From contig JMRP01000015.1 in the NCBI GenBank assembly GCA_000708525.1, forward strand, positions 1-58,925: a stretch of 58,925 nt of DNA, written 5' to 3'. Each line of letters begins with the position of its first letter. Within the stretch, counting starts at the first letter, position 1. This document shows, piece by piece, positions 25,113 through 33,326 of this stretch. The DNA comes from Cyanobium sp. CACIAM 14. GTDB lineage: Bacteria; Cyanobacteriota; Cyanobacteriia; PCC-6307; Cyanobiaceae. Under the pieces are notes generated by a model. It was not told the DNA's origin. It did not search any database and saw only the letters and a list, made by a program, of their open reading frames with translations. The translations under genes and the position numbers were made by a program.

Positions 25113-25516
25113 TTTTCCGTTTCTGTTGATGGGCATCAGCAATCTACTGCGGCACCATCGATGGGCGCACTCGGGGAATCGGCATGCGTGAACTGGTGTC
25201 CCCTGAAGGGCCAGGGTCAGGTTACGTGCAGCCTGAAGCATGGCAACGAATAGGGCGACGCAAGATACAGCACTCCAGATGGTTTGATGTAGAGACAAAG
25301 AGCAGAAGACTTCTCCCTGGGCGAGAGAAGCACAGCAATCACTACCACTGCGTGTAGAGATGGCTCTGGGAACTACATGCATTCGGTGGTGCTTGTAGAC
25401 AAGCAGGGAGCAGCCGACTCAGAGATGGGCCCAGATCAATAGTTAGACATCGAAGTTATCTCTACAGAACCAGAATCGTCATTCTGTAATGCACTCACAC
25501 CCGTGGGTAGCTTGGC
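25113..25516. other. Leader region before the replication genes, no gene seen
   Basis: About 400 bp with only short frames of poor composition. It probably contains the promoter of the RHH/primase unit, but I cannot point to a clear -35/-10 pair. Confidence 0.4.
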
Positions 25517-25528
25517 TTGTTAACCAGC
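25517..25528. promoter_or_regulatory. Degenerate palindrome copy at the RHH gene start (TTGTTAACCAGC)
   Basis: Matches the dispersed TGGTTAACCACC palindrome at 10 of 12 positions and ends 7 bp before the ATG of the ribbon-helix-helix gene, in the position of an autoregulatory operator. Confidence 0.4.
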
Positions 25529-25535
25529 TAGCACG

Positions 25536-25787
25536 ATGAATCCCGCTCCTTTGATCCTCAGCCAGGCCATCGATCGCCGGTCGTCCTACCTCACCGCCTG
25601 CGGCAGGCGTCCCATCCTCGGAGTACGTATGGGCCAATCAGAAATGATGGAACTGGAGCAGCTCTGTGCCGACCTGGGCTGTACCAAGTCATCGCTGGCC
25701 AGGAATCTGATCTGCTTTGGTCTTAGGAACAAGGCGGTGCTGCTGTCTAGCGATAGCTCAGAGGTTATAGCCACACCGAATGTCTGA
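25536..25787 (+). CDS. Ribbon-helix-helix-like DNA-binding protein (83 aa)
   Basis: The core RRPILGVRMGQSEMMELEQL with CADLGCTKSSLARNLICFGL reads as the beta-strand/helix/helix of Arc/CopG-type regulators ('i.vrm...e...l...a...g.skS.l.R..i..gl'). Such proteins commonly repress plasmid replication genes. It sits 35 bp upstream of the primase-helicase gene in the same direction, so it is a candidate copy-number regulator or auxiliary origin-binding protein, and possibly the protein that reads the dispersed palindrome. The N-terminal 28 residues are extra to the fold. Confidence 0.65.
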   Translation: MNPAPLILSQAIDRRSSYLTACGRRPILGVRMGQSEMMELEQLCADLGCTKSSLARNLICFGLRNKAVLLSSDSSEVIATPNV

Positions 25788-25822
25788 TCCAAAACACCTG
25801 TACACCCAATAACCCACAAGCC

Positions 25823-28800
25823 ATGGCGACTACACCAACCGGCGATTCCTCCAAAGAACGGCCAGAGGATTCCTCAGTTCAAGGAACTCCTGCAGAACAC
25901 AATGGCGAGGCTTCTGTCGAGAAAGCGAGGCTTCCTGTAGAGAAGAACAACCCGAGTACACCAGAGAAGCCGAAGCCTCAGACCACAGAGGCAGCGAAGT
26001 CGGAGGTCAAGAAGTTGCCGGAGAACTGGCGGCAGATGCGGGCCATTGATTTTGCGGAGCAGAAGCTGTTCCCGAAGGAGTGGTCGTATCTGGGTGTGAG
26101 GGGGAAGGATGCGTTCAAGAAGAACTGGCAGAAGGAGAAGAAGAGGCTGGTCGATGCGGTATGTGATGTCAGGACGTATAGAAGGGCCACCGGGTTGGGG
26201 GTGGTGACGGGGACGCTCTCGGGGGGATTGGTGGCGATTGATATTGATGGGCCTGAGGCAGAATTCATGTATGAGGCTTTGGCCACAGGACAGCGGATTG
26301 TTGGCTCTAAGTACCCGAAAGAGTGGTATGAGCCGTATGGGAAGGAGAAGACGATGGCCTGGACGTCGGGGAAAGAGGGGCGCAGGCAGATCTTATACAG
26401 AATTCCCGAGGGGTTGGTGAATGCATTGAAGGGGATCAAGACGCTGACGTGTACGAAGATTGGGATGTTTTTCCGTCCGGATGAACGAATTGATGAGACT
26501 TGGAAGATGGTACATGAGCTCGTCATAAGGTATGACGAATGCATGAGTGTGCTGCCGGGGAGTATTCATCCGGAGACGAAGAAGCGGTATCAGTGGTTGA
26601 GCTACAACGGCGGGATGCCGGCGGAGGCGCCGAAGTGGCTGATCGATGTGATGCTGGAGAAGGCGAAGCCTCAGGTCTCGGGGGCGTTCCTGGACAAGGA
26701 GGATCTCGATGATCTCAGGCATGAGACGCATCAGTGTCAGGTGCCGCCGAAGCAGATTCGGGGGTGGTTTTTCTCGGACAAGGTGCAGAGCCTGCTGAGG
26801 CCCAGGCTGGAGGAGTTGATCTTCAAGCATCCGGAGTTTGACAAGGCTCCGTGGGTTGATGGCAGTGGGGATACTCCGCAGAGGCAGAATGGATGTCCGT
26901 GGCATGAGAGTAGTTCACGCACGGCGTTTCAGTATTCACCGGAGAGCGGGAAGTGGTACTGCCATGCCTGCAAGGTAGGCGGAGACGTACTGGACTTTGT
27001 CCATAAGATCCGCACGGATGATATGAACGCGGATCAGCCAGATCCGCTTTCTTTGGAGACGTATGTCTCGGAGATTGCTCCGCAACTGGGGTTCACCTAT
27101 CCGGATGATCTGCTGCCGACGAGCAAGACAACGGCGGTGCCGAGATTGGAGATGAGCTCCAGGGAGTTCCTGGATCGATGCAGGAAGATCATCGCGGATA
27201 CGACGAACCCGGCAGAGCAGTCGCTGCAACTGGAGGCGTTCGCGCAGCAGACGGTCTGGTGGCGGCAGACGCCTGCTCAGATCCGGGAGCGGGTGGCTCG
27301 GGATGATGAGTTCCAGAGGAACAAGAACGGGACGCTGCTGCGGTCGAAGACGTGGATGAGCGAGGCCGCCCCCGAGGAGTATCTCATCCCCGGCTTCCTC
27401 AGGCGGCCCAGCCAGGTGCTTCTCCACGCTCGGGGAGGCGTGGGGAAGACGGACACAGCCCTGGCCTTGGCCAAGGCTATTGGCAGGGGTGAGGTGTTGA
27501 ACATTCGGGGCCTCGATGTGCAGTGCCAGAAGGGGAATGTGCTTTGGATCTCGGGGGATCAGTCGGAGACCAGGCTTGCACTACAACTGCTGAAGCACGA
27601 TATTAATCCTTCGCAGGCGGATGATTGGTTCCATCTGGTGACTGAGTGGAAGATCGATCTTCCTAGTGTATTCACGGATCTGATAAAGCAGGTGAAACCT
27701 GCGCTTGTAGTCATCGACAGCTTGAGTGCAGTCTCGGACATTGGAGATGTCAGTGAGAATGAAGGTGCTTATGCGGCACCTCTATATTCCATGGCACGTA
27801 GGAATGGAGCGGAGAGTGCTCCAGGTGGATTTCCAAGTTGCGCTATAGTCTGGATTCACCACAACACGAAGAGCGGGGACAGTTTTAGAGGTACAGACCG
27901 GATTTTGAATGCAGTCGATGAGTCGTGGGAACTGTTTCAGCCGGATGAGCAGCAGGAGGAGGAGTTCGGGCCGAACGCCAGGGTGCTGAAGATCGGGAAG
28001 AGCCGCTACGACCGCTCAGGGGACCGCCTGCTGGTCGAGAGGGACCACAACCTCACCTACACCCTCAGGGACCTCACGCCGACGCTATGGAGGCAGGGGA
28101 GGCTGCGGAACGGGGATCTGGACCCCTCAGGGGTCGTGCTGGAGGTGCTGAGGGGCGCTGAGGAGGGGTGGCTGACCCTGGATCAGGTCCGGGATGGGGT
28201 GAAGGAGTACGTGCTCGGGGAAGGCAGGGATCGCTTCCCGAAGCGGACGGCGGTCTTCAAGTACCTGCAGGTCTGGGTGACGGATGGGCTGGTCGAGGCC
28301 GAGGAGGTGAAGTCCTCGGGGAGAGGCCGTCCGTCCAAGCGGTATCGCCTCGCGCGTGTGGAGAGAGAGAAAGATTGTGAATTAATTGATTGGGACAACC
28401 GAGACTCATGGCCCCGAGCGCTTTCTGAATTTATTCGCGACACCATGAGACCGGCGAATAAATTCCAGAACGAGCCCAGCGTGAATAAAAAGACCGGCGT
28501 CGAACCGGGGGGTGCCCCCGAGGGCGGGGGGAATTTATTCACGGAAGGGGCCGCCGGGAATTTATTCACGGTGCGTGAACAAAATACGGTCGCTGAAAAC
28601 CCTTGCGAGACAACGGTCCCCGAGGACGCTGGGAATTTATTCACGGAGTCTCCCGGTCTTCACGCGCGTGAGGAGGCCGATTCAGGGGATAAGCAGGACT
28701 TATGCCCAGAGGAGGGATCGATAGGGGAGGCCCCCGAGGGCGAGGAGGGGGTCATTTCAAATGAGGGTCCCATCGAGTCTCAGGTGGGCTCGGGGGAGGA

Positions 28801-28840
28801 CTGGGACACCTGGGAGGCCTTCGATGCGATGTTCGACTGA
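25823..28840 (+). CDS. Replication protein: Prim-Pol, zinc motif and RepA-like helicase (1005 aa)
   Basis: Disordered charged N-terminus (1-60). A bifunctional primase/polymerase-like domain (about 65-300) has GLGVVTGTLSGGLVAIDIDG, with IDID as the likely metal site. A CHC2-like zinc motif follows (CPWH ... WYCHACKVGGDVLDFV, about 358-395). A RecA-fold RepA-type helicase has Walker A GGVGKT (about 540), Walker B LVVIDSLS (about 634) and WIHHNTKSGDSFRGT. A winged-helix segment (GVVLEVLRGAEEGWLTLDQV ... GLVEAEEV) resembles DNA-binding tails of satellite/plasmid initiators. The last 140 residues are low complexity with three NLFT repeats. The architecture is that of stand-alone replication proteins of phage satellites (P4 alpha-like) and plasmids: origin recognition, unwinding and priming in one polypeptide. 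Iterons overlap its 3' end. Confidence 0.85.
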   Translation: MATTPTGDSSKERPEDSSVQGTPAEHNGEASVEKARLPVEKNNPSTPEKPKPQTTEAAKSEVKKLPENWRQMRAIDFAEQKLFPKEWSYLGVRGKDAFKKNWQKEKKRLVDAVCDVRTYRRATGLGVVTGTLSGGLVAIDIDGPEAEFMYEALATGQRIVGSKYPKEWYEPYGKEKTMAWTSGKEGRRQILYRIPEGLVNALKGIKTLTCTKIGMFFRPDERIDETWKMVHELVIRYDECMSVLPGSIHPETKKRYQWLSYNGGMPAEAPKWLIDVMLEKAKPQVSGAFLDKEDLDDLRHETHQCQVPPKQIRGWFFSDKVQSLLRPRLEELIFKHPEFDKAPWVDGSGDTPQRQNGCPWHESSSRTAFQYSPESGKWYCHACKVGGDVLDFVHKIRTDDMNADQPDPLSLETYVSEIAPQLGFTYPDDLLPTSKTTAVPRLEMSSREFLDRCRKIIADTTNPAEQSLQLEAFAQQTVWWRQTPAQIRERVARDDEFQRNKNGTLLRSKTWMSEAAPEEYLIPGFLRRPSQVLLHARGGVGKTDTALALAKAIGRGEVLNIRGLDVQCQKGNVLWISGDQSETRLALQLLKHDINPSQADDWFHLVTEWKIDLPSVFTDLIKQVKPALVVIDSLSAVSDIGDVSENEGAYAAPLYSMARRNGAESAPGGFPSCAIVWIHHNTKSGDSFRGTDRILNAVDESWELFQPDEQQEEEFGPNARVLKIGKSRYDRSGDRLLVERDHNLTYTLRDLTPTLWRQGRLRNGDLDPSGVVLEVLRGAEEGWLTLDQVRDGVKEYVLGEGRDRFPKRTAVFKYLQVWVTDGLVEAEEVKSSGRGRPSKRYRLARVEREKDCELIDWDNRDSWPRALSEFIRDTMRPANKFQNEPSVNKKTGVEPGGAPEGGGNLFTEGAAGNLFTVREQNTVAENPCETTVPEDAGNLFTESPGLHAREEADSGDKQDLCPEEGSIGEAPEGEEGVISNEGPIESQVGSGEDWDTWEAFDAMFD
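28426..28646 (+). repeat. Iteron-like repeats inside the 3' end of the primase-helicase gene
   Basis: GGGAATTTATTCACGG occurs three times exactly (28529-28544, 28556-28571, 28631-28646). Related copies are GAATTTATTCGCG (28426-28439) and, inverted, CGAATAAATTCC (28452-28466), CGTGAATAAAAA (28480-28491) and CGTGAACAAAAT (28574-28585). The core TTATTCACG differs by one base from the DnaA box TTATTCACA. Repeats occur on both strands at irregular spacing and encode the NLFT peptides. Likely the origin or initiator-binding region of this element. Confidence 0.7.
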
Positions 28841-29121
28841 CCGGTTAGTGAATGGGTTGCGCTGCTGGGTCGGGGCATTCATGCGTGGAAATAGCTCCGG
28901 AGCTTCTCCAAGGGAGGTGAGGAATGGCGCTGCCGTTCTTGGCTGCCAGCCAGATGGTGGCCCGCAGACGGATCCTGCGGAATCTGCCCAGCCTCAGGTG
29001 GCAATCATGTGGGTTGTCCAGAAAGCCAAGGCCACCTCAGTCCTGCCGCAGCTCTTTCCAGTCGGACCTCAGAAACCGGCCAGTCGTTGTATTGTCGATT
29101 CCAACGACTCATTAGGAGCTC
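28841..29121. other. Spacer with an IS3 terminal remnant (29014-29039)
   Basis: The sequence TGTCCAGAAAGCCAAGGCCA to CCTCA at 29039 matches the IS3 terminus at 11479-11503 (TGTCCAGAAAAACCAGTCCA to CCTCA). No IS coding sequence accompanies it. The rest of the interval shows nothing recognisable. Confidence 0.5.
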
Positions 29122-29844
29122 ATGAGAAAGAGAATTGCAGTTCTGACTATTCTGACAACTGTACTTGCGGTTCTTGTTGCAATGTTTGGGGTAAATAAGA
29201 TTCGTGATGTGACCTCAACCCCACCGCCGTCTTTTGAGCCTCTGCTTAAGCCTATAACTGTGCCTACGCCATCTATGTCTAGGCCTCTGCCACGCCTAGG
29301 TGCTGTGGACGAGATAGTGAATAATCTTGAGTGGGGAAACATTGCATTTGATGCACCCAAGAAAATGAAATATAGAGATACAAAAGTCATCGAGTTACTT
29401 CTGTCGCCAACCAAATCCATCCAAGAGCTTCAATCCTCTTTGAAGTCTCATGAGCAAGTTGAGACGGCACGGATACAGATATCCAATCGAATGGAGGCAG
29501 GCCTTTTGGGACAAGGCTTTAAGATTGAGGCATTAGTTCCGGAAGAACAGGCCGTTTCCAGGGGCAAAGCAACGCAGTGGAAATGGGAAGTTACTCCGAC
29601 AGAAGGCGGGATCAAGAGCCTGCATCTTACACTGTCAGCCATTATCAATGTTTCGGGTCAAGATATACCGTATGTAATACGAACATATGATAAGACAATT
29701 AAAGTGGAGATTTCCCCAGGTCAGCGTATCTCAACGTTTCTTGCGGGTAATTGGCAATGGTTATGGGCAAGTATTCTTGTGCCCCTATCTCCCTTCCTTT
29801 GGAAATGGTACCAAAGAAGCAAGGGCAAAGAAACAGACGCCTAA
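29122..29844 (+). CDS. Membrane protein with two TM segments and a central beta-rich domain (240 aa)
   Basis: N-terminal TM helix (residues 5-24, AVLTILTTVLAVLVAMFGVN), then NKIRDVTSTPPPSFEP and a proline-rich linker, a soluble domain (about 75-205, including QISNRMEAGLLGQGFKIEAL and TQWKWEVTPTEGGIKSLHLT), and a second TM near the C-terminus (WQWLWASILVPLSPFLWKWY) with a basic tail. The soluble domain resembles a beta-sandwich seen in some bacterial signalling or conflict proteins, but I cannot name it with confidence. The motif FGVNKIRDVTSTP is nearly identical to FGINKIREVTSSP in the 87-aa protein at 43586. AT-richer than its surroundings; probably imported cargo of the element. Confidence 0.7.
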   Translation: MRKRIAVLTILTTVLAVLVAMFGVNKIRDVTSTPPPSFEPLLKPITVPTPSMSRPLPRLGAVDEIVNNLEWGNIAFDAPKKMKYRDTKVIELLLSPTKSIQELQSSLKSHEQVETARIQISNRMEAGLLGQGFKIEALVPEEQAVSRGKATQWKWEVTPTEGGIKSLHLTLSAIINVSGQDIPYVIRTYDKTIKVEISPGQRISTFLAGNWQWLWASILVPLSPFLWKWYQRSKGKETDA

Positions 29845-29957
29845 GGAAACTGTGGAAAAGCCGGCGCACTCACGGGAAAATGATCCTGTGATCGTAGGTA
29901 CTCATTGGGTTCATGGGCGGCAAGCAGCTCAGTTGTTGAGATTACGAGCAGTGCATA

Positions 29958-30687
29958 GCAATGAACCACACGAGGCTCGAACGACTTCTTGCTGAGATGG
30001 AGGCAGTTGCGCCCTAGAAGGCCCTGATCGATTTGATCGAGCTCCACTACCCCAAGACCAGCTCCATGGGCGGTCGGCCCGCCTATCCGCTGGCCACAAT
30101 GCTGCGAATTCACCTGATGCAGCAGTGGTACGACCTGAGCGATCCAGTGATGGATGGAAGATGCCCTGATCGAGGTGCCGACGATGCGCCGCTTCGCTGG
30201 CATCAACATGGACAGCGATCGGATCCTTGATGAGACCACGATTCTCGCGTTTCGGCACCTGCTGTAGAAGCACGACCTCGGCGAGCAGATGACCGCTTCC
30301 TAGAAGACTTGGCCGATGAGACGGTGAAGTGCCACCTCAAGGCCTACGACATGACGATGAAGCAGGGCGCAATCAGCCACGCGACCTAGCTTGCGGCTCT
30401 CAGTTCCACCGAGAACGAGAAGAGGGAGAGGGATCCGGATATGTACTAGACCATGAGGGGGCGACCAGTAGTGCCGCGGGATGACGCTCCATATCGGTGT
30501 GGACACGGACTCAAGCCTGATCCACTCAATGGAAACCCCCGCCTCCTACGTGCATGACCTCACCCCAGCAGTCGACCCCCTTCATGGTGATGAGACGGTC
30601 GTCTACTCCGTCGCGGGGTACCAGGGCGTCGAGAATCGCACAGAAAAGAAGGGCAAGGGCCCCCGTCCAGCCCACCAAGCGCCCTGA
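29958..30687 (+). pseudogene. Decayed IS5-family transposase
   Basis: Recognisable IS5 segments in order: RLERLLAEMEAV, KALIDLIELHYPKTSSMGGR, YPLATMLRIHLMQQWYDLSD, then (after a 4-bp GATG duplication near 30150) EDALIEVPTMRRFAGINMDS and LDETTILAFRHLL, AYDMTMKQGAIS, and finally HIGVDTDSSLIHSMETPASY and HGDETVVYSVAGYQGVE. At least four in-frame stops interrupt it, all TAG. Further frameshifts separate the blocks. Clearly non-functional. The sequence beyond, to 30965, shows no gene. Confidence 0.8.
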
Positions 30688-30965
30688 GCCTGCGATGCAA
30701 CTTCAGAGGCTTGCGGAGACCAGCCACAGCGTTGAGTTGAGCGGATGGCCGGCGCTGGCTGCACCTACGGGAGAACGAAAGCTCGACTCGCTGGGGTCAT
30801 CCTTTTTCGCCCCCTCCAGCGGCGCTCGTCACCGCAGCAGCGATCCCTCCAAACCCAACAGGCTCCCCGTGGAGCGCCTTCAGGGAGTTCAGGGTGATCG
30901 AGTGCTGGCTCCGCTCACGGGCATGGAGAGTGCCAGTATTCTTATGAGCACATCCGTAATTATGC

Positions 30966-31217
30966 CTACTCTAGGTCGTAGATCTCGGGGAGAGCGCGTG
31001 TACGTGCGCGAAGTGTTTCTTCGACGGCAGCGAAATCCCACAGCAATGGGGGCTTAGGGCCTGTCCCCTTTGTAATGTAGTGATCGCCGGGGAGAAGTAT
31101 GCGCTGCTTCCTAAGCTGACGGACTGTGGTGTGGCTTAGGCGCAAGAGTCGGTACAACTCATTACTGGTGATCCATCGCGGGGAATCTGGCGCGGCAGGT
31201 GAGCGGTTGGTGGTCAT
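30966..31217 (-). CDS. Excisionase-like small HTH protein (83 aa)
   Basis: Begins MTTNRSPAAPDSPRWITSNE at 31217. The central RWITSNELYRLLRLSHTTVR, followed by a basic QLRKQRILLPGDHYITKGTG and LWDFAAVEETL, has the winged-helix layout of excisionases/MerR-like recombination directionality factors. It is immediately downstream of the integrase on the same strand (240 bp), the standard neighbourhood for a directionality factor. The short basic C-terminal half would be the wing. No catalytic residues are expected. Confidence 0.65.
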   Translation of the reverse strand: MTTNRSPAAPDSPRWITSNELYRLLRLSHTTVRQLRKQRILLPGDHYITKGTGPKPPLLWDFAAVEETLRARTRALPEIYDLE

Positions 31218-31455
31218 TAGAGCGCAATGCAGAGCCACAATCCCGGATGGGCTTGTGGAGTGGAAAGGTTCGCTCTGCGTATGCGTTATGCCGCTGCTTC
31301 AAGATGCAGCGTCCCGTCTTACACGGAACTAATAGGCTTGCCGCCATCACCATCACACCTTCTTGAAGTATTGCGACGATGGGGTTCCCGCTGGGCGATC
31401 CACGGTACTTGAAAAGATTTTAGAGGATCATCGCAAGAATGACAACCCTTGCGTC

Positions 31456-32667
31456 TCACCCTACAAGGTGATCGAAGTGGGTGGCGACAGCCTCGGCATC
31501 CTGCCACTCCGAATATGAGCGCAGGTGAGATTCAAGACTGTGACCGCAGGCAGCAGCAAGGACTTTTGGGGGGATTCCACGAAGTTGGCCGCGCTTGACG
31601 TAGCTGTGGCGCAGCGAGTACACCACCAACTCGTCACCTCGTTGGGCAACTTCAGTACGCAGCTGCTTCCAGATCAGCCGACGTTTCAAGAAAGTGTTTA
31701 AAGCATCACCGGCTTTGCCGGGGGCGCCGAGTGGTGGAAGGGTCTCACCCGAAGCGAAGCGGGCCTGAAGTTGCCAGTCTATTGGCCCGTCTGGCCCATG
31801 AATTAGCAAGGGGTGGAGTTGACGAGGGCGAGTGTGACCGCCTCCACTAGCCTTGGAATAGAGAGACCACAATTGGCCTTGGCGCAGAGAGAGATTAGCC
31901 AAATCAGCAGGGCGCAGGCCGTAAACAGCCATCAGCTCTAGACCAAAGCGCCAGCGAGGATCATCAATGCCACCGATCAAACGTAGAATCTCAGGGTCAC
32001 TGAGTGGGTAGCCGATTCGTTTGGAAGCACGGCTCATACCAACAATCGCCACAGTGTCAGCAGGTGGAAGCCAGGCACCACGTCGAAATCCATGTCTTTC
32101 AACTGCAAAGAGAAGTAGCTGGCAAGTGTTCTGCACCGCAATCTGTCTTGATCGACTGCCAGGCTGCCAATGGCTACAGAGTGCCTCCAGCAGGGCCCTA
32201 GCGTCCGTTGGTGGTTTTGGACCCTGCATCAGGCTCTGCAAACGGTCAAAATGCGGTTCATACGTAGAGGTCCAAGTAGTCTTCTTGATCGGTACTTTGC
32301 CGTGGTTGAGTTTGTGCTGGTAAAACTGCTGGACCAACACGCCCCAATCCTCTTGATGGTGGGAGCTGGATCCTTCGATTTCAGTCGACGCAGCCTGCAA
32401 GGTACGACCACCAGCAAGCATCGAGGCGCGTATCCTCTTCACCCGCTCATAGATGTTGGCACGCTCGCTTGCCGCCCACCGATAAGGCAGTCGGACAATC
32501 TGGGCTGACTGGCCCCTCGGTCGAAACTGGAGGTAGGTCATCCCCGACGGCAAGCCTCCTATAAACCAGCCGGTCTCAGGCTTGCCATCAGCCCCGATGA
32601 ACAGCGCCTTCACCTCCTGGCGAAGGAATTGGACCCATGGCTCCTGGGTGGTTGCCGATCGCTTCAT
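31456..32667 (-). CDS. Tyrosine-type integrase of the island (403 aa)
   Basis: Phage/island integrase. N-terminal arm-binding-like region (GGLPSGMTYLQFRPRGQSAQ), core-binding helices, then the catalytic domain with Arg in AVYGLRPADLANL, HxxR-type box VYSLRHSYVKRG, the second histidine in GHSLESHLRSYSEW and the tyrosine in the same segment. All elements look intact. I chose the ATG at 32667 (MKRSATTQEPW); a GTG at 32763 would add 32 residues. It ends the element next to the tRNA-Pro half-site, which is presumably its substrate, with the putative excisionase downstream. Confidence 0.85.
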   Translation of the reverse strand: MKRSATTQEPWVQFLRQEVKALFIGADGKPETGWFIGGLPSGMTYLQFRPRGQSAQIVRLPYRWAASERANIYERVKRIRASMLAGGRTLQAASTEIEGSSSHHQEDWGVLVQQFYQHKLNHGKVPIKKTTWTSTYEPHFDRLQSLMQGPKPPTDARALLEALCSHWQPGSRSRQIAVQNTCQLLLFAVERHGFRRGAWLPPADTVAIVGMSRASKRIGYPLSDPEILRLIGGIDDPRWRFGLELMAVYGLRPADLANLSLRQGQLWSLYSKASGGGHTRPRQLHPLLIHGPDGPIDWQLQARFASGETLPPLGAPGKAGDALNTFLKRRLIWKQLRTEVAQRGDELVVYSLRHSYVKRGQLRGIPPKVLAAACGHSLESHLRSYSEWQDAEAVATHFDHLVG

Positions 32668-32820
32668 GGGATACAGGTCGTGCTGGTTGATAAACCATTG
32701 ATAAATGGGCTTCAAGAGGTCGAAACGCCTCGATCTCTTTCGACCTGCGATGGGCAAGAGCACAGTCTACGACAAGGTTTAGCGCGATTGACACAGGGGT
32801 CTTCACTTACAGTACCAACC

Positions 32821-32864
32821 GCTTTGGGAGCACTAGGTCGCAGGTTCGAATCCTGTCGCCCCGA
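32821..32864 (+). other. attR: 3' half of tRNA-Pro(UGG)
   Basis: GCTTTGGGAGCA carries the anticodon loop with UGG, followed by the variable loop, T arm GCAGG-TTCGAAT-CCTGT and acceptor strand CGCCCCG plus discriminator A, ending at 32864. No 5' half precedes it, so it is not a functional tRNA. This is the expected product of integration into a tRNA-Pro gene and marks the right border of the element. The upstream anticodon-stem bases do not pair well, which also argues against a complete tRNA. Confidence 0.85.
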
Positions 32865-33326
32865 CTGACTTCTCAGGGATTGGCGGCGGCAAACGTACGA
32901 CGGTGGTACGACAACGGCAGAATTCCCCCCGGTCGTGAATCTGTGGTCTCTGGGCGCTGCCAGGAAGTTCCGGGCAGCGGCTGCACTGAACCATTTGCTG
33001 CATTCCGCCGTGAACTCCCACCAACGAAGGCAGGAAGAAAAGCCTCGGGGGCGCTAACTGTCCGTCTTGATGATGTTCCTGCCACCGTTCAGGCAGGCTT
33101 GGTGGGACCGCCTCAAGCAGGCTTCGTTACCTACGTCCCTGCCAGAAACGATGAAGCCCCTGCTGTCCCTCAGGCGGCCATGACGTCCGCACCTGTCCAC
33201 ACGCATGGGTCCCAGGGCGATGGCGGATTGATCCAGACCCCCGAGGCAGACAGCCAGAAGCCCTGTAACCAAGCACCAAGGAGGAGACAACCTCGAAAAT
33301 CATTCCAACACCAGCAGAACCAAGCT
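32865..33326. other. Interval downstream of the attachment site, no supported gene
   Basis: The first stretch outside the inferred element. One plus-strand frame of 150 codons (32880-33332) is open, but its composition is unconvincing and it has no recognisable domain. Confidence 0.4.

Noticed and set aside
32780-32864. Complete tRNA-Pro gene at the attachment site
   Set aside because: No 5' acceptor or D arm is present; only the anticodon-to-3' end is recognisable.
32833-33024. Minus-strand ORF ending SVGATGFEPAT
   Set aside because: This C-terminus is the well-known artefactual translation across the 3' end of a tRNA gene, here the tRNA-Pro half-site.
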